Part shown: positions 18,150 to 26,794 of the stretch, piece after piece
Numbering within the stretch: the stretch's first letter is position 1
How the letters are laid out: every line of letters begins with the position of its first letter
NCBI RefSeq assembly: GCF_037860835.1
Contig: NZ_JBBEOG010000001.1
Coordinates: 682,001 to 746,000 of the forward strand
Direction: 5' to 3'
DNA length: 64,000 bases
From: Aquipuribacter nitratireducens
GTDB taxonomy: Bacteria > Actinomycetota > Actinomycetes > Actinomycetales > JBBAYJ01
The notes under the pieces: model-generated
What the model was told of the DNA's origin: nothing
Seen by the model: the letters and a program-made list of their open reading frames with translations, nothing else
Databases searched by the model: none
Program-made: the position numbers and the translations under genes

Positions 18150-18830
18150 GTGTCCGAGAGGGAGAGACGCCAGGGGGCGTCAGGGTCCGGGTTGAGCACC
18201 CGGCGCGTGGTGGAGGAGGCGATCCGGCTCGCCGACCACGAGGGGGTCGACGGGCTCAGCATGCGTCGCTTGGCGGCCGTGCTCGGCGCCGGCGCGATGT
18301 CGCTCTACCGGTACGTCGCGAGCAAGGAGCATCTGCTCGACGCGATGGTCGACGTCGTGTTCGAGGAGATCGACCTCCCGCCGGAGGACGCCGACTGGCG
18401 GACGGCGATGCGACAGCGCTCGGCGTCCGCACGCGAGGTGTTCGCACGCCACCCCTGGGCCATCGGCGTCGTCGAGTCACGGACCTCGCCGGGGCCCGCC
18501 CACCTGCGCCACCGCGAAGCGGTCACCGCCTGCCTGCGCAGGGCCGGGTTCTCGGTCGTGACGGCGACGCACGCCCACTGGCTGCTCGACGCGTACGTCT
18601 ACGGGTCGGCCCTGCAGGAGGCCACCCTGCCGTTCGACACCCGCGCGGACTTCGCGGACGTGACCGAGGAAGTCCTCCTGCCCCGGCTCGCCCCTGAGGA
18701 GTTCCCCTACCTCCACGAGTCGGCGGCGGAGCTCGTCGCCACCGGCTACGACCCGGCCGAGGAGTTCCTCTTCGGCCTCGACCTCGTCCTCGGTGCCCTC
18801 GAGCCTCTGAGGGGTCGGACGAGCGCGTAG
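18150..18830 (+). CDS. TetR/AcrR-family transcriptional regulator
   Basis: 226 residues. The N-terminal helix-turn-helix lies about residues 15-65 (SMRRLAAVLGAGAMSLYRYV, then SKEHLLDAM), and the C-terminal half resembles the TetR_C tetracyclin-repressor-like ligand domain (HPWAIGVVESRTSPGP, AYVYGSALQE). The GTG at 18150 is preferred, with GAGGAG closely upstream; earlier in-frame starts would overlap the operator. Likely represses itself and the divergent membrane gene. The ligand is unknown. Its 3' end overlaps the convergent gene by 85 bp. Confidence 0.88.
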   Translation: MSERERRQGASGSGLSTRRVVEEAIRLADHEGVDGLSMRRLAAVLGAGAMSLYRYVASKEHLLDAMVDVVFEEIDLPPEDADWRTAMRQRSASAREVFARHPWAIGVVESRTSPGPAHLRHREAVTACLRRAGFSVVTATHAHWLLDAYVYGSALQEATLPFDTRADFADVTEEVLLPRLAPEEFPYLHESAAELVATGYDPAEEFLFGLDLVLGALEPLRGRTSA

Positions 18831-19261
18831 TACCGACGGACCGACGGCAGGATGAAGACCGACCAGGCGACGACCGGCAGCAGCAGGAACAGCGCGACGA
18901 CCGGGTTGAGCCGCAGGCCCCACTCGTCGTCCACGACGAGGCGGTCCACGGCGCCCACCGCGACGAGGAGAGGGAGGACGACGAGCGCGACCGGTCGCGC
19001 CCACGCGCGACGCCGCCACAGGGCGACCGCGCCCAGCAGCGCCCCGCCGCCGAGCGCCAGGAGACCCAGTCCGAACGGGAACACCTGCCACTGCGGCGGG
19101 GTGTCGCCTGCGAGGACCTGTGACGCGACGACCGCCACGTACGCGAGCGCGGGCAGCGTCGTTGCCAGGCCGAGCAGGACGAGCACGCCGAACGGGACCC
19201 ACAGGACGTCGGGAGCGCGCGGCGCCGGAGCGGGCGCGGCGGTCCCCGGCATGTCGCTCAC
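18746..19261 (-). CDS. Small integral membrane protein, function unknown
   Basis: 171 residues with four hydrophobic helices (VLWVPFGVLVLLGLATTLPAL, FPFGLGLLALGGGALLGAVAL, VALVVLPLLVAVGAVDRLVV, VVALFLLLPVVAWSVFILPS). The GTG start is supported by GATGAT 6 nt upstream; an ATG three codons later is the alternative. The predicted C-terminal 25 residues are Arg/Ser-rich and lie in the 85-bp overlap with tetR, so the useful protein probably ends soon after RRYYALV. No family recognised. Confidence 0.6.
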   Translation of the reverse strand: MSDMPGTAAPAPAPRAPDVLWVPFGVLVLLGLATTLPALAYVAVVASQVLAGDTPPQWQVFPFGLGLLALGGGALLGAVALWRRRAWARPVALVVLPLLVAVGAVDRLVVDDEWGLRLNPVVALFLLLPVVAWSVFILPSVRRYYALVRPLRGSRAPRTRSRPKRNSSAGS

Positions 19262-19329
19262 GCACCGATCATCGCTGGTGGCGGACCGCTGGGGCGAAGG
19301 CCGGGAGCCCGTCCTCGTCACGGCGAGCG

Positions 19330-20004
19330 CTAACGGCTCGTGAGGGCGACGCGCACCCCGAGGCCGATGAGCACGGCGCCGCTCACACCCTCGAGGCGGC
19401 GCCTCACCGACCGGCGCCGGAACCACGTGCCCGCGCGGCTGACGCCCATGGCGAGACCGAGATAGAGCAGCGTCTCGACCAGCACCTGGAGCAGCGCCAG
19501 CAGGGCGGTCGTCGCGAACAGCGGTCGGCTGGCCGGGATGAACTGCGGGTAGAACGCGATCATGAAGACGGCGGCCTTCGGGTTGGCCAGCTGCACGGCG
19601 GCCCCCTCACCGAAGCGGGTGAGCCACTGCCGTCGGCCGAGGGTCGCGACGACTGCGTGGCTGTCGGAGCCCGGCGCCGATCGTCGCCCCGCCGACGGCG
19701 CAGGGCGGTCCCGCCACAGCCTCACCCAGGCCCTCACACCGAGGTACAGGAGGACCCCTGCCCCCACGACGCGGAGCACGAGGAACGCAGCCTCGGACGC
19801 GGCGACCAGGGCGGCGAAGCCGGCAGCGGCGACCAGTGCCCACACGTACAGACCCAGCTCCAGCCCCAGCACCGTCGGCACCGCACCACGCCAGCCGTCG
19901 AGTGCGGCCCGGCGGAGGATCAGGGCCATGGCCGGACCCGGCGAGGCCGAGATGAGAACCACCGCCACGAGGAACGCCGGCAGCACGACGAGGAGGTCCA
20001 CCAC
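19330..20004 (-). CDS. LysE/RhtB-family amino-acid exporter
   Basis: 224 residues with about six membrane helices. The N-terminal family signature ISASPGPAMALILRRA occurs near residues 19-34 and VQLANPKAAVFMIAFYPQF near 135-155, both typical of LysE translocators that export amino acids or related metabolites. The GTG start directly precedes the first helix; no Shine-Dalgarno is obvious. No LysG-type regulator is adjacent; the substrate cannot be deduced. Confidence 0.9.
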   Translation of the reverse strand: MVDLLVVLPAFLVAVVLISASPGPAMALILRRAALDGWRGAVPTVLGLELGLYVWALVAAAGFAALVAASEAAFLVLRVVGAGVLLYLGVRAWVRLWRDRPAPSAGRRSAPGSDSHAVVATLGRRQWLTRFGEGAAVQLANPKAAVFMIAFYPQFIPASRPLFATTALLALLQVLVETLLYLGLAMGVSRAGTWFRRRSVRRRLEGVSGAVLIGLGVRVALTSR

Positions 20005-20154
20005 CGGATCGTGACACTGCGGGCGCCAGAGTCGCCACGCCGGTTCGGCGCATCCGCAGAGTCCGGCCCCGGTCCGCCGCGCCGTCGCCGGACGACCGGG
20101 TGACGACGCACGAACACGGCACCCTCACGGCTGGCGCAGGGGACCATCCCCGGT

Positions 20155-20616
20155 GTGAGCCGGACAGGACGTCCATCCTCCGACCTCGCGTCGGGCGACT
20201 CCGCTGACGCGGGCGGTCGGCTCGGCCCGGTCGTCGCCGTTCGGGCAGTGCTCCGGAAGACCTTCACGTGGTCCGGCCGTGCCAGGCGCTCGGAGTTCTG
20301 GTGGTGGACGCTCGCCGCACTCGCCGTCTACGTCCTGGCCATCGCCGTCGAGCTGCAGGTGGACCCCAGCGGCGACAGCGTGTGGCTGACGGGCGCCACG
20401 TGGCTCGCCCTCCTCCTCCCGACCCTGGCCGTCACCGTCCGACAACTCCACGACCGGTCGTTCTCCGCATTGCGCCTTCGACAGCTGGGCCGGACCCAAC
20501 AGGTACGAGCCGAGAGGTCACCTGCGCGCACGACACGCCGGCGTGTCGTCGTAGCGGTGACCTCTCGCGCTCCGCCTCCGGAGCCGCTCCGCCTCAGAGC
20601 CGCCCCGCCGCCTTGA
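20155..20616 (+). pseudogene. Truncated DUF805 membrane protein
   Basis: The frame encodes 153 residues. Residues about 30-100 match the DUF805 start (KTFTWSGRARRSEFWWWTL, then a helix, then LAVTVRQLHDR). The family normally continues with a Gly/Trp segment and at least one more helix; here the reading changes after LHDRSF to an Arg-rich sequence that runs through a large palindrome and ends inside the neighbour region. This looks like a 3' deletion or frameshift. GACCAT lies 7 nt before the GTG start, so the promoter may remain active. Confidence 0.6.
20511..20567. terminator. Large two-tier palindrome, candidate bidirectional terminator
   Basis: Outer arms of 12 bp match perfectly (20511-20522 with 20556-20567), and nested inside is an 18-bp perfect palindrome (20531-20548), extendable by one pair. 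It lies between convergent genes (DUF805 remnant and DUF58), suiting termination in both directions, though no T-tract follows. It could also be a recombination scar or small mobile-repeat remnant. Confidence 0.55.
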
Positions 20617-21886
20617 GCGCGAGGTAGCGGTCCGCGAGTGCCGGGGGCAGGTCGTCGGCGTCGCCGCGCACGACCTCGACCCCGAGCCGGCCGACCCACG
20701 CCGACACCGTCGCGGCGTCGAGGCGGGCGCGCTCGGCGGCGGCGGCGTCGTGCACGGCGGTCACGTCCCCGCGCCGCCGCGCCATCGCCGTCAGGGCGGG
20801 GTCGTCGACCGACGCGACGAGCACGAGGTGCTTGCGCGACAGCTGGCCGAGGGCCGGCAGGAGACCCGAGTTGACGCTCGTGGCGTCCAACGACGTCAGC
20901 AGCACCACGAGGGAGCGCCGCGACAGCCGCGTCAGCACCTGCGCCGCGACACCGGACCAGTCGGGCTCGACGAGCGCCGGCTCGACCGGCGCCATGACCT
21001 CGACCAGGCGGGGGAGCAGGTCCGTCCGGGAGGAGCCCTCCACCCGCGCCCGGACGCGACGGTCGTGGACGGCGAGGTCGACACGGTCCCCGGCACGGGA
21101 CGCGAGCGCGGCCAGGAGCAGGGCCGCGTCCATGGCGGCGTCGAGGCGGGGTTCGTCGCCGATCCGCGCCGCGGAGCTCCGCCCGGCGTCGAGGACGAGC
21201 TGCACGTGGCGATCGCGCTCCGGGCGCCACGTGCGGACGACCACGGCGGAGCGGCGGGCGGTCGCCCGCCAGTCGATGGAGCGGACGTCGTCGCCGACGA
21301 CGTACTCGCGCAGCGAGTCGAACTCGGTGCCCTGACCCCGCACCTGCACCGCGGAGCGTCCCTCGAGCTCGCGCAGCCGGGCCAGCCGGCTCGGCAGGTG
21401 GCGGCGGGACCGGAACGGCGGCAGCACCCGCAGCCGCCCCGGCAGGTCGAGGCTGCGCTGCCGCGCCGCCACCCCGAGCGGGCCGAGGCTGCGGACGGCG
21501 AGCCCGGGGGAGAGCCGGTCCCCGCGCCGGGTCGGGACCAGCGGCGTCGACACCCGGCGCCGCTCGCCCGCCGGCACGTCGAGGCGCTGCCGTGCGACCT
21601 GGGCGCCGGCCGAGGGCTGCCACGCGTCCCGGACGACGGCGCGGAGACGCCGCCGACCCGGGTTCGTCACGACGACGGACGCGACCGTCGGCTCGTCCTG
21701 CCGCACGGCAGCCATCGGCTCCCGCTCGAGCGCGAGCGCGCGGGGGGACGCCGCGAGCGCGAGGTCGACCACGACGGCGACCACCAGGACACCGAGCCAG
21801 CCGAGGAGGCTCGTCCAGCCGGGGACGAGGACGACCGCGACCACCCCCGCGAGGGCGAGGAGGACCGCGCGCCCGGTCAGCGCCAC
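20594..21886 (-). CDS. DUF58 domain protein
   Basis: 430 residues: two N-terminal membrane helices (LLALAGVVAVVLVPG, LLGWLGVLVVAVVVDLAL) and a C-terminal von Willebrand A-like DUF58 domain with the signature EFDSLREYVVGDDVRSIDW (about 190-210) and DRHVQLVLDAGRSS as the metal-site strand. DUF58 proteins pair with MoxR AAA+ ATPases in assembly or remodelling of envelope proteins. GTG start 4 nt after the moxR stop; last gene of a five-gene overlapping operon. Confidence 0.92.
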   Translation of the reverse strand: MALTGRAVLLALAGVVAVVLVPGWTSLLGWLGVLVVAVVVDLALAASPRALALEREPMAAVRQDEPTVASVVVTNPGRRRLRAVVRDAWQPSAGAQVARQRLDVPAGERRRVSTPLVPTRRGDRLSPGLAVRSLGPLGVAARQRSLDLPGRLRVLPPFRSRRHLPSRLARLRELEGRSAVQVRGQGTEFDSLREYVVGDDVRSIDWRATARRSAVVVRTWRPERDRHVQLVLDAGRSSAARIGDEPRLDAAMDAALLLAALASRAGDRVDLAVHDRRVRARVEGSSRTDLLPRLVEVMAPVEPALVEPDWSGVAAQVLTRLSRRSLVVLLTSLDATSVNSGLLPALGQLSRKHLVLVASVDDPALTAMARRRGDVTAVHDAAAAERARLDAATVSAWVGRLGVEVVRGDADDLPPALADRYLALKAAGRL

Positions 21887-21890
21887 GGCG

Positions 21891-22880
21891 TCAGCGGGGG
21901 ACGGGCGTCGCGGCGAGCACCGAGTCGAGGACGGACTCGACGCTCACGCCCTCGAGCTCGGCCTCGGGCCGCAGCCGCACCCGGTGCCGCAGGGTGGCGC
22001 GCGCCATCGCCTTGACGTCGTCCGGGGTCACGTAGTCGCGGCCGGTGAGCCACGCCCACGCCCGCGCCGTCTGCAGCAGGGCGGTCGACCCGCGGGGGGA
22101 CACGCCGAGCGACAGCGACGGCGACACCCGGGTGGCGCGGGCGAGGTCGACGACGTAGGCGAGCACCTGCCGGTCCACCTGCACCCGCGCGACCGCCTCG
22201 CGCCCGGCGCGCAGGTCGTCCGGACCCGCGACCCGCCGCACCCCGGCCGCCTCGAGGTCGCGCGGGTCGAAACCGGCGGCGTGCCGGGCGAGGACCTCGA
22301 CCTCCGCGTCGCGCTCGGGCAGCGGCATCGTCAGCTTGAGGAGGAAGCGGTCGAGCTGCGCCTCCGGCAGCGTGTACGTGCCCTCGTACTCCACGGGGTT
22401 CTGCGTGGCGGCGACGATGAACGGGTCGGGCAGCGGCCGGGGGGTGCCGTCGACGCTCACCTGCCGCTCCTCCATCGCCTCCAGCAGCGACGCCTGGGTC
22501 TTCGGCGGGGTCCGGTTGATCTCGTCGGCGAGCAGCAGGTTGGTGAACACCGGGCCCTCGCGGAACGAGAACTCCGCGGTCCGTGCGTCGTACACGAGGG
22601 AGCCGGTGACGTCGCCCGGCATGAGGTCGGGCGTGAACTGCACCCGTGTCGTCCGCAGGTGCAGCGCCGCGGACAGCGCCCGCACCGTCAGGGTCTTCGC
22701 GACACCGGGCACGCCCTCCAGCAGCACGTGCCCGCGGCACAGCAGCGCGATCACGAGGCCCGTGACGACCGCCTGCTGCCCGACCACCGCCTTGCCCACC
22801 TCGACCGGCAGCTGCTGCAGGGCCGCGCGCGGGTCGGCGGCGGGCTCGGGGGAGCCCGTCCAGGTCTGCGTGTCGGTCAT
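21891..22880 (-). CDS. MoxR-family AAA+ ATPase
   Basis: 329 residues. Walker A EGVPGVAKT, Walker B NLLLADEINR, sensor-1 VAATQNPVEYEGTYTLPEAQ and sensor-2 SPRGS are all present, making a complete AAA_3 MoxR chaperone. It likely acts with the adjacent DUF58 (VWA-like) protein and the membrane proteins of the operon. The ATG overlaps the DUF4350 stop (ATGA) and is preceded by GAGAGGTGG, so translation is coupled. Confidence 0.95.
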   Translation of the reverse strand: MTDTQTWTGSPEPAADPRAALQQLPVEVGKAVVGQQAVVTGLVIALLCRGHVLLEGVPGVAKTLTVRALSAALHLRTTRVQFTPDLMPGDVTGSLVYDARTAEFSFREGPVFTNLLLADEINRTPPKTQASLLEAMEERQVSVDGTPRPLPDPFIVAATQNPVEYEGTYTLPEAQLDRFLLKLTMPLPERDAEVEVLARHAAGFDPRDLEAAGVRRVAGPDDLRAGREAVARVQVDRQVLAYVVDLARATRVSPSLSLGVSPRGSTALLQTARAWAWLTGRDYVTPDDVKAMARATLRHRVRLRPEAELEGVSVESVLDSVLAATPVPR

Positions 22881-24157
22881 CGTCGTGCCACCTCTCGTTC
22901 GAGCGTGTCGAGGTCGTCCGCGAGCCGGACGAGGCCGGCGTCGTCGGTGGGGTCGGGTCCGAGCAGGAGCGTCGCGACGGCCGTGGGGTCCCGGCCGGTG
23001 GCGTCCGCGGCGAGCCGGGCCACGGCCCGGGCGTCCGGCGAGCGGCCCGCGCCGAGCCGGCTCGCGAGGCGCCGGACCGAAGCCCGGCGCAGCACCCGGG
23101 CGCTCGTGCCGCGGGCGCCCGCCGCGCGGTACAGCCGCGCCCGCCCCTCCGTCGTCTCGACCGAGCGGACGACGGCGGGCAGACGCTCGGGGACGAGCCG
23201 GCCGAGGCGCCGCGATCGCCACACGACGGCGACGGCGAGGACGACGAGCAGCTGGATGCCGACCCACCGCACCCAGCGCGGGAGCAGCTCGAGCGGCGAG
23301 ACGGTCCGCTCGCCGCCGGCGTCGAGGGCGGGGTCGAGGGGAGAGGCCCGGTACCAGTGGAGGACGGGGTCCTCACCGAGGGCACGGAGGGCGAGGGCGG
23401 CGTTGCCGGCCTGCGCGAGGGTCTCGTTCCGGAGGACCCCCTCCTGACCGAGGACGACGACCTGCCGGTCGCCGTCGGTGACGACGGCGTACGACCCGGC
23501 GTCCGGGCGGCTACCGCCCCCGGAGGGGTAGCAGACGACGACGTCGGCGTCAGGCGACGGCTGCTCCCCGTCGACACCGGGGACGGCCTCCTCCGACGGG
23601 ACGTAGCGGGACCCGCCGGCGCGCGCGTCGCCCGCGGCGACGGCGTCCGGGGCGTCGCACTGCGGGTCGACGACCTCCGCGGCCGCCGCCCCGCCGAGGC
23701 TCAGCTCGGGTGCGAGGACCCGCAGCGTCGGCAGGCCGGGCTGCACGAGCACGAGCCGCGCCTCGGTGCCGCGCAGCGCCCGCAGGTTGTCCGGACGCAG
23801 GACCTCGGAGTCGAGGACGAGGACGGTCTCGTCGGCGTCCGCCTCGGCGAGCACGGTCGCCAGGTCGTCCTGCCGGAGCACCTCGACGCCTTCCCGCTCG
23901 AGGATGCGCGCCACCGCCTGCGCACCCTCGGGGGCGGGGTTGTCGGGGTCGAGCGGCTCCCCGGGTGCGCCGGTCGCGGTGGCGACGGACACGGCGACCC
24001 CGAGCAGCAGGACCACCACGACGAGGACGAGCGTCCGGTGCCGGCGCCACCACGCCCCGGCGCCGCGCTCCCGGCGGGCCTCGTCGCGGGCGTCGGCCTC
24101 GTCGTCGCGCACGTCGAGGGCGCGGTCGAGCCCGAGGAGGTCGGCGGGACCGCTCAC
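22877..24157 (-). CDS. DUF4350 domain membrane protein
   Basis: 426 residues. An N-terminal cytosolic segment, a helix at about residues 43-62 (TLVLVVVVLLLGVAVSVA), then a DUF4350 extracytoplasmic domain beginning NPAPEGAQAVARILEREG, and a second helix near 300 (WVGIQLLVVLAVAVVW) before a soluble C-terminal region. DUF4350 genes stand between DUF4129 and moxR in many actinobacteria. The GTG start overlaps the DUF4129 stop (GTGA). Role unknown; presumably part of the MoxR/DUF58 envelope system. Confidence 0.88.
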   Translation of the reverse strand: MSGPADLLGLDRALDVRDDEADARDEARRERGAGAWWRRHRTLVLVVVVLLLGVAVSVATATGAPGEPLDPDNPAPEGAQAVARILEREGVEVLRQDDLATVLAEADADETVLVLDSEVLRPDNLRALRGTEARLVLVQPGLPTLRVLAPELSLGGAAAAEVVDPQCDAPDAVAAGDARAGGSRYVPSEEAVPGVDGEQPSPDADVVVCYPSGGGSRPDAGSYAVVTDGDRQVVVLGQEGVLRNETLAQAGNAALALRALGEDPVLHWYRASPLDPALDAGGERTVSPLELLPRWVRWVGIQLLVVLAVAVVWRSRRLGRLVPERLPAVVRSVETTEGRARLYRAAGARGTSARVLRRASVRRLASRLGAGRSPDARAVARLAADATGRDPTAVATLLLGPDPTDDAGLVRLADDLDTLEREVARR

Positions 24158-24834
24158 GTGCCCGCCCCCGCGCGCGTCGCGACCGCGCCGGGCCGGGCGC
24201 GGGCGGTGGCGTCGTCGGCGGCGACGCACGCGTCGTACGCGGCCTCGTCGCCGTCGCGGCCGCCGTAGGTCACGTCGTCGAACGCGCGGGCGGCGGAGGT
24301 GAGCGCCTCGGAGGCGTCCGGGAGCAGCGCGCCGCCCTCCCGCGCGACCTCGTCGGCGGTCCGGCCGGGCCGCACGTCGAGGACGACGCGCTCCTCCAAC
24401 GACCGGGCGACGGCGCGGAACCGCTCCTGGACGGCCTCCCGCCAGCGGCGCTCCCGGGCCGCCGCGACGGCCGCGGCGCGGTGCTCGGCGGCCGTGCGCA
24501 CGGCACCGCCGAACAGGTCCGCGGCCGCCGGTCCGCGTCGCCGCGCCCGCCGCCGCAGCGGCCCGGCGAGGAGCAGGACGAGGGCGACGACCGCGAGCAC
24601 GACGAGCGCGGCGACGACGAGACCACCGGTACCGCCGACGCCCTGCACGTCGGCGAGGAGCTCCTCGAGCCGGTCGAGCACCCAGCCGAGCACCCGCTGG
24701 ACGAGTCCTGGCTCGGCGCGCGTGTACTCCGGCCGCGTGAGCTCCTCCACCGCCCACCGGCGGGCCGTCTCGCGGTCGGGCTCCACGACCCCACGGGACA
24801 GCGGGAGGACGAGGCCCGCGAGGGCTCCCGTCAC
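24154..24834 (-). CDS. DUF4129 domain membrane protein
   Basis: 226 residues: one central membrane helix (LVVAALVVLAVVALVLLLAG, about residues 73-92) followed by a cytosolic DUF4129 domain (RWREAVQERFRAVARSLEER, RTADEVAREGGALL, ARAFDDVTYGGR). Overlapping codons at both ends (GTGA with DUF4350, and with the upstream membrane gene) make the whole set one coupled operon. DUF4129 is often fused to transglutaminase-like proteins; here it stands alone. Confidence 0.88.
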   Translation of the reverse strand: MTGALAGLVLPLSRGVVEPDRETARRWAVEELTRPEYTRAEPGLVQRVLGWVLDRLEELLADVQGVGGTGGLVVAALVVLAVVALVLLLAGPLRRRARRRGPAAADLFGGAVRTAAEHRAAAVAAARERRWREAVQERFRAVARSLEERVVLDVRPGRTADEVAREGGALLPDASEALTSAARAFDDVTYGGRDGDEAAYDACVAADDATARARPGAVATRAGAGT

Positions 24835-25964
24835 GCCCGCTCGTCCGCCAGGACGCGGGAGAGCGCGACGTCGAGGCCCTCGAGGCGCATCCGCCGGTCG
24901 ACGTAGAGCAGCGCCGTGACGGCGGCGAGGTACGGCACGACGACGACGGTCGCGACGGTCGAGCCGAGCGCGACCCCGCCGACGTAGAGGACCGCCCCGA
25001 CGGCGGGTGACGGCGCGAGGGCGAGCCCGAGCCCCGCGACGACGGAGAACGGCGCGGCGAGCAGCGACGACACCGCCTGCGTGAGCAGGAGGGCGAGCAG
25101 GAGCACCCCGAACGTGCGCCAGAACGCACCGCGGGTGAGGTGCCACGACCGGCGGACGGCGTCGACGAGGCGTGCCCGCTCGACGACGAGCACGACGGGG
25201 ACGTACACGAGGCGCACCGCGAGCCAGACCGAGAGGACGGCGACCCCGATGCCGAGGACGACGAGGCTCACGACTCCGCCCGCGACCTGCTCGAGCACGA
25301 GGAGGGTGATGCCGGGTGCGAGCGCGGTCGCGACGAGCAGCGACCCGCCGAGGGACAGCAGCAGCGACCAGCCGACGAGGACGAGGACCCGGCCGCGCGC
25401 CCGCTGCCACAGCTCCCCGGCCGACAGCTTCCGGTCCACCGCGCTCTGCGTGACCGAGAGGATGAGCAGCCCGGTGAGGACGACGAGCGCGACCGACTGG
25501 ATGAACCCGGCGGGGACGAGCGCGGCGAACACCCCGAGGGCGGCGACGGCGTCGTCCCCGCTCGCGGGGGCGTCGGGGTCGGTGAAGGTCGGCAGGGAGA
25601 CCAGCCCGCCGAGCGGCAGGGCGACGAGGACGTTCGTCACGGTGAGGACGATCGCCGTCAGCCCGAGCATGACCGCCGGGTTGTGGCGGATGGCCCGGAA
25701 GGAGCCGTCGAAGAAGTCGGAGAAGCCGAGCGGTCGCAGCGGCACGATGCCCCGCCGCGTGAGGACGCTGCCGTACGGCTGCTGCCCCTGCCGGCGTTGG
25801 ACGTCGGTCCACCCCCCGACGCCGCGCTGGTCCTGCGGCGGGGGCGGACCGGGCTGGGGCGGGGGAGCGGCGGGGGTCCACGGGGACGCGGTCTCGGGCG
25901 TCACCCAGCCGCCGGCGGGCGGGCGGTCGTCCGGGCCGGTGCCTCCGGGCGCCGGTGTGCTCAC
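24831..25964 (-). CDS. Multispanning membrane protein, first gene of MoxR/DUF58 operon
   Basis: 377 residues: a Pro/Gly-rich cytosolic N-terminus of about 75 residues, then at least six membrane helices. The architecture and LGFSDFFDGSFRAIRHNPAVM motif resemble the glycerophosphodiesterase-membrane-domain/DUF7847 group of uncharacterised proteins. GTG 25964 is preferred over ATG 26015 because GGGGAGGGA precedes it by about 4 nt. It overlaps DUF4129 and heads the operon. The gap to mtrA is 137 bp; divergence from mtrA suggests shared control. Confidence 0.75.
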   Translation of the reverse strand: MSTPAPGGTGPDDRPPAGGWVTPETASPWTPAAPPPQPGPPPPQDQRGVGGWTDVQRRQGQQPYGSVLTRRGIVPLRPLGFSDFFDGSFRAIRHNPAVMLGLTAIVLTVTNVLVALPLGGLVSLPTFTDPDAPASGDDAVAALGVFAALVPAGFIQSVALVVLTGLLILSVTQSAVDRKLSAGELWQRARGRVLVLVGWSLLLSLGGSLLVATALAPGITLLVLEQVAGGVVSLVVLGIGVAVLSVWLAVRLVYVPVVLVVERARLVDAVRRSWHLTRGAFWRTFGVLLLALLLTQAVSSLLAAPFSVVAGLGLALAPSPAVGAVLYVGGVALGSTVATVVVVPYLAAVTALLYVDRRMRLEGLDVALSRVLADERA

Positions 25965-26101
25965 GCGGTCCCTCCCCGTCGTCGTCCCGGTCCCCGCGAC
26001 CGCGACGACGCTCATCGTGCCATCCCGACCCCGCGTCCCGACCTGCGCGTCCTCCCTCCGGGTGCACCTGCGTGCCACCTCGATGCCGCATCATGGGAGC
26101 C

Positions 26102-26794
26102 ATGCGTGGCCGCGTACTCGTCGTCGACGACGACCCCGCCCTGTCGGAGATGCTCGGGATCGTGCTGCGGGGCGAGGGCCTGGAGCCGGTGTTCTGCGCC
26201 GACGGCTCCCGGGCGCTGGAGGAGTTCCGCGCCCGCAAGCCCGACGTCGTGCTCCTCGACGTCATGCTGCCGGGCGTCGACGGCATCACGGTGGCGCAGC
26301 AGATCCGTGCGGAGTCCGGCACGCCCATCGTCATGCTGACGGCGAAGTCCGACACCGTCGACGTCGTCCTCGGCCTGGAGTCCGGCGCCGACGACTACGT
26401 CGTGAAGCCGTTCAAGCCGAAGGAGCTCGTCGCGCGCGTGCGGGCGCGGCTGCGCCGCAGCGACACCGCGACGCCGGAGGTCCTGCGCATCGGCGACCTC
26501 GTCGTCGACGTGCCCGGTCACTCCGTCGAGCGCAACGGCGAGCACATCGCCCTCACCCCGCTGGAGTTCGACCTCCTCGTCGCCCTCGCCCGCAAGCCGT
26601 GGCAGGTCTTCACCCGCGAGGCGCTGCTCGAGCAGGTGTGGGGCTACCAGCACGCCGCCGACACCCGCCTCGTCAACGTCCACGTGCAGCGGCTGCGGGC
26701 CAAGATCGAGCGCGACCCCGAGAACCCCGCCTTCGTGCTGACGGTCCGGGGCGTCGGCTACCGCGCCGGCAGCGCGAGGGAGCCGGTGTCCTGA
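26102..26794 (+). CDS. mtrA: MtrA response regulator (OmpR family)
   Basis: 230 residues. The receiver domain has acidic pocket DDD at 9-11, phospho-acceptor Asp53 in LLDVMLPG and switch Lys in VVKPFKPKEL; the C-terminal winged helix spans about 130-226, with the recognition region LVNVHVQRLRAKI. MtrA controls cell-wall and division genes in actinobacteria. CATCAT 7 nt before the ATG suggests a leaderless start. mtrB follows with a one-codon overlap. Confidence 0.96.
   Translation: MRGRVLVVDDDPALSEMLGIVLRGEGLEPVFCADGSRALEEFRARKPDVVLLDVMLPGVDGITVAQQIRAESGTPIVMLTAKSDTVDVVLGLESGADDYVVKPFKPKELVARVRARLRRSDTATPEVLRIGDLVVDVPGHSVERNGEHIALTPLEFDLLVALARKPWQVFTREALLEQVWGYQHAADTRLVNVHVQRLRAKIERDPENPAFVLTVRGVGYRAGSAREPVS

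Noticed and set aside
17311-20616. Genomic island or prophage remnant call for the accessory cassette
   Set aside because: No integrase, transposase, attachment repeat or tRNA boundary seen; composition looks similar to the surroundings, so only an insertion-hotspot hypothesis is offered.
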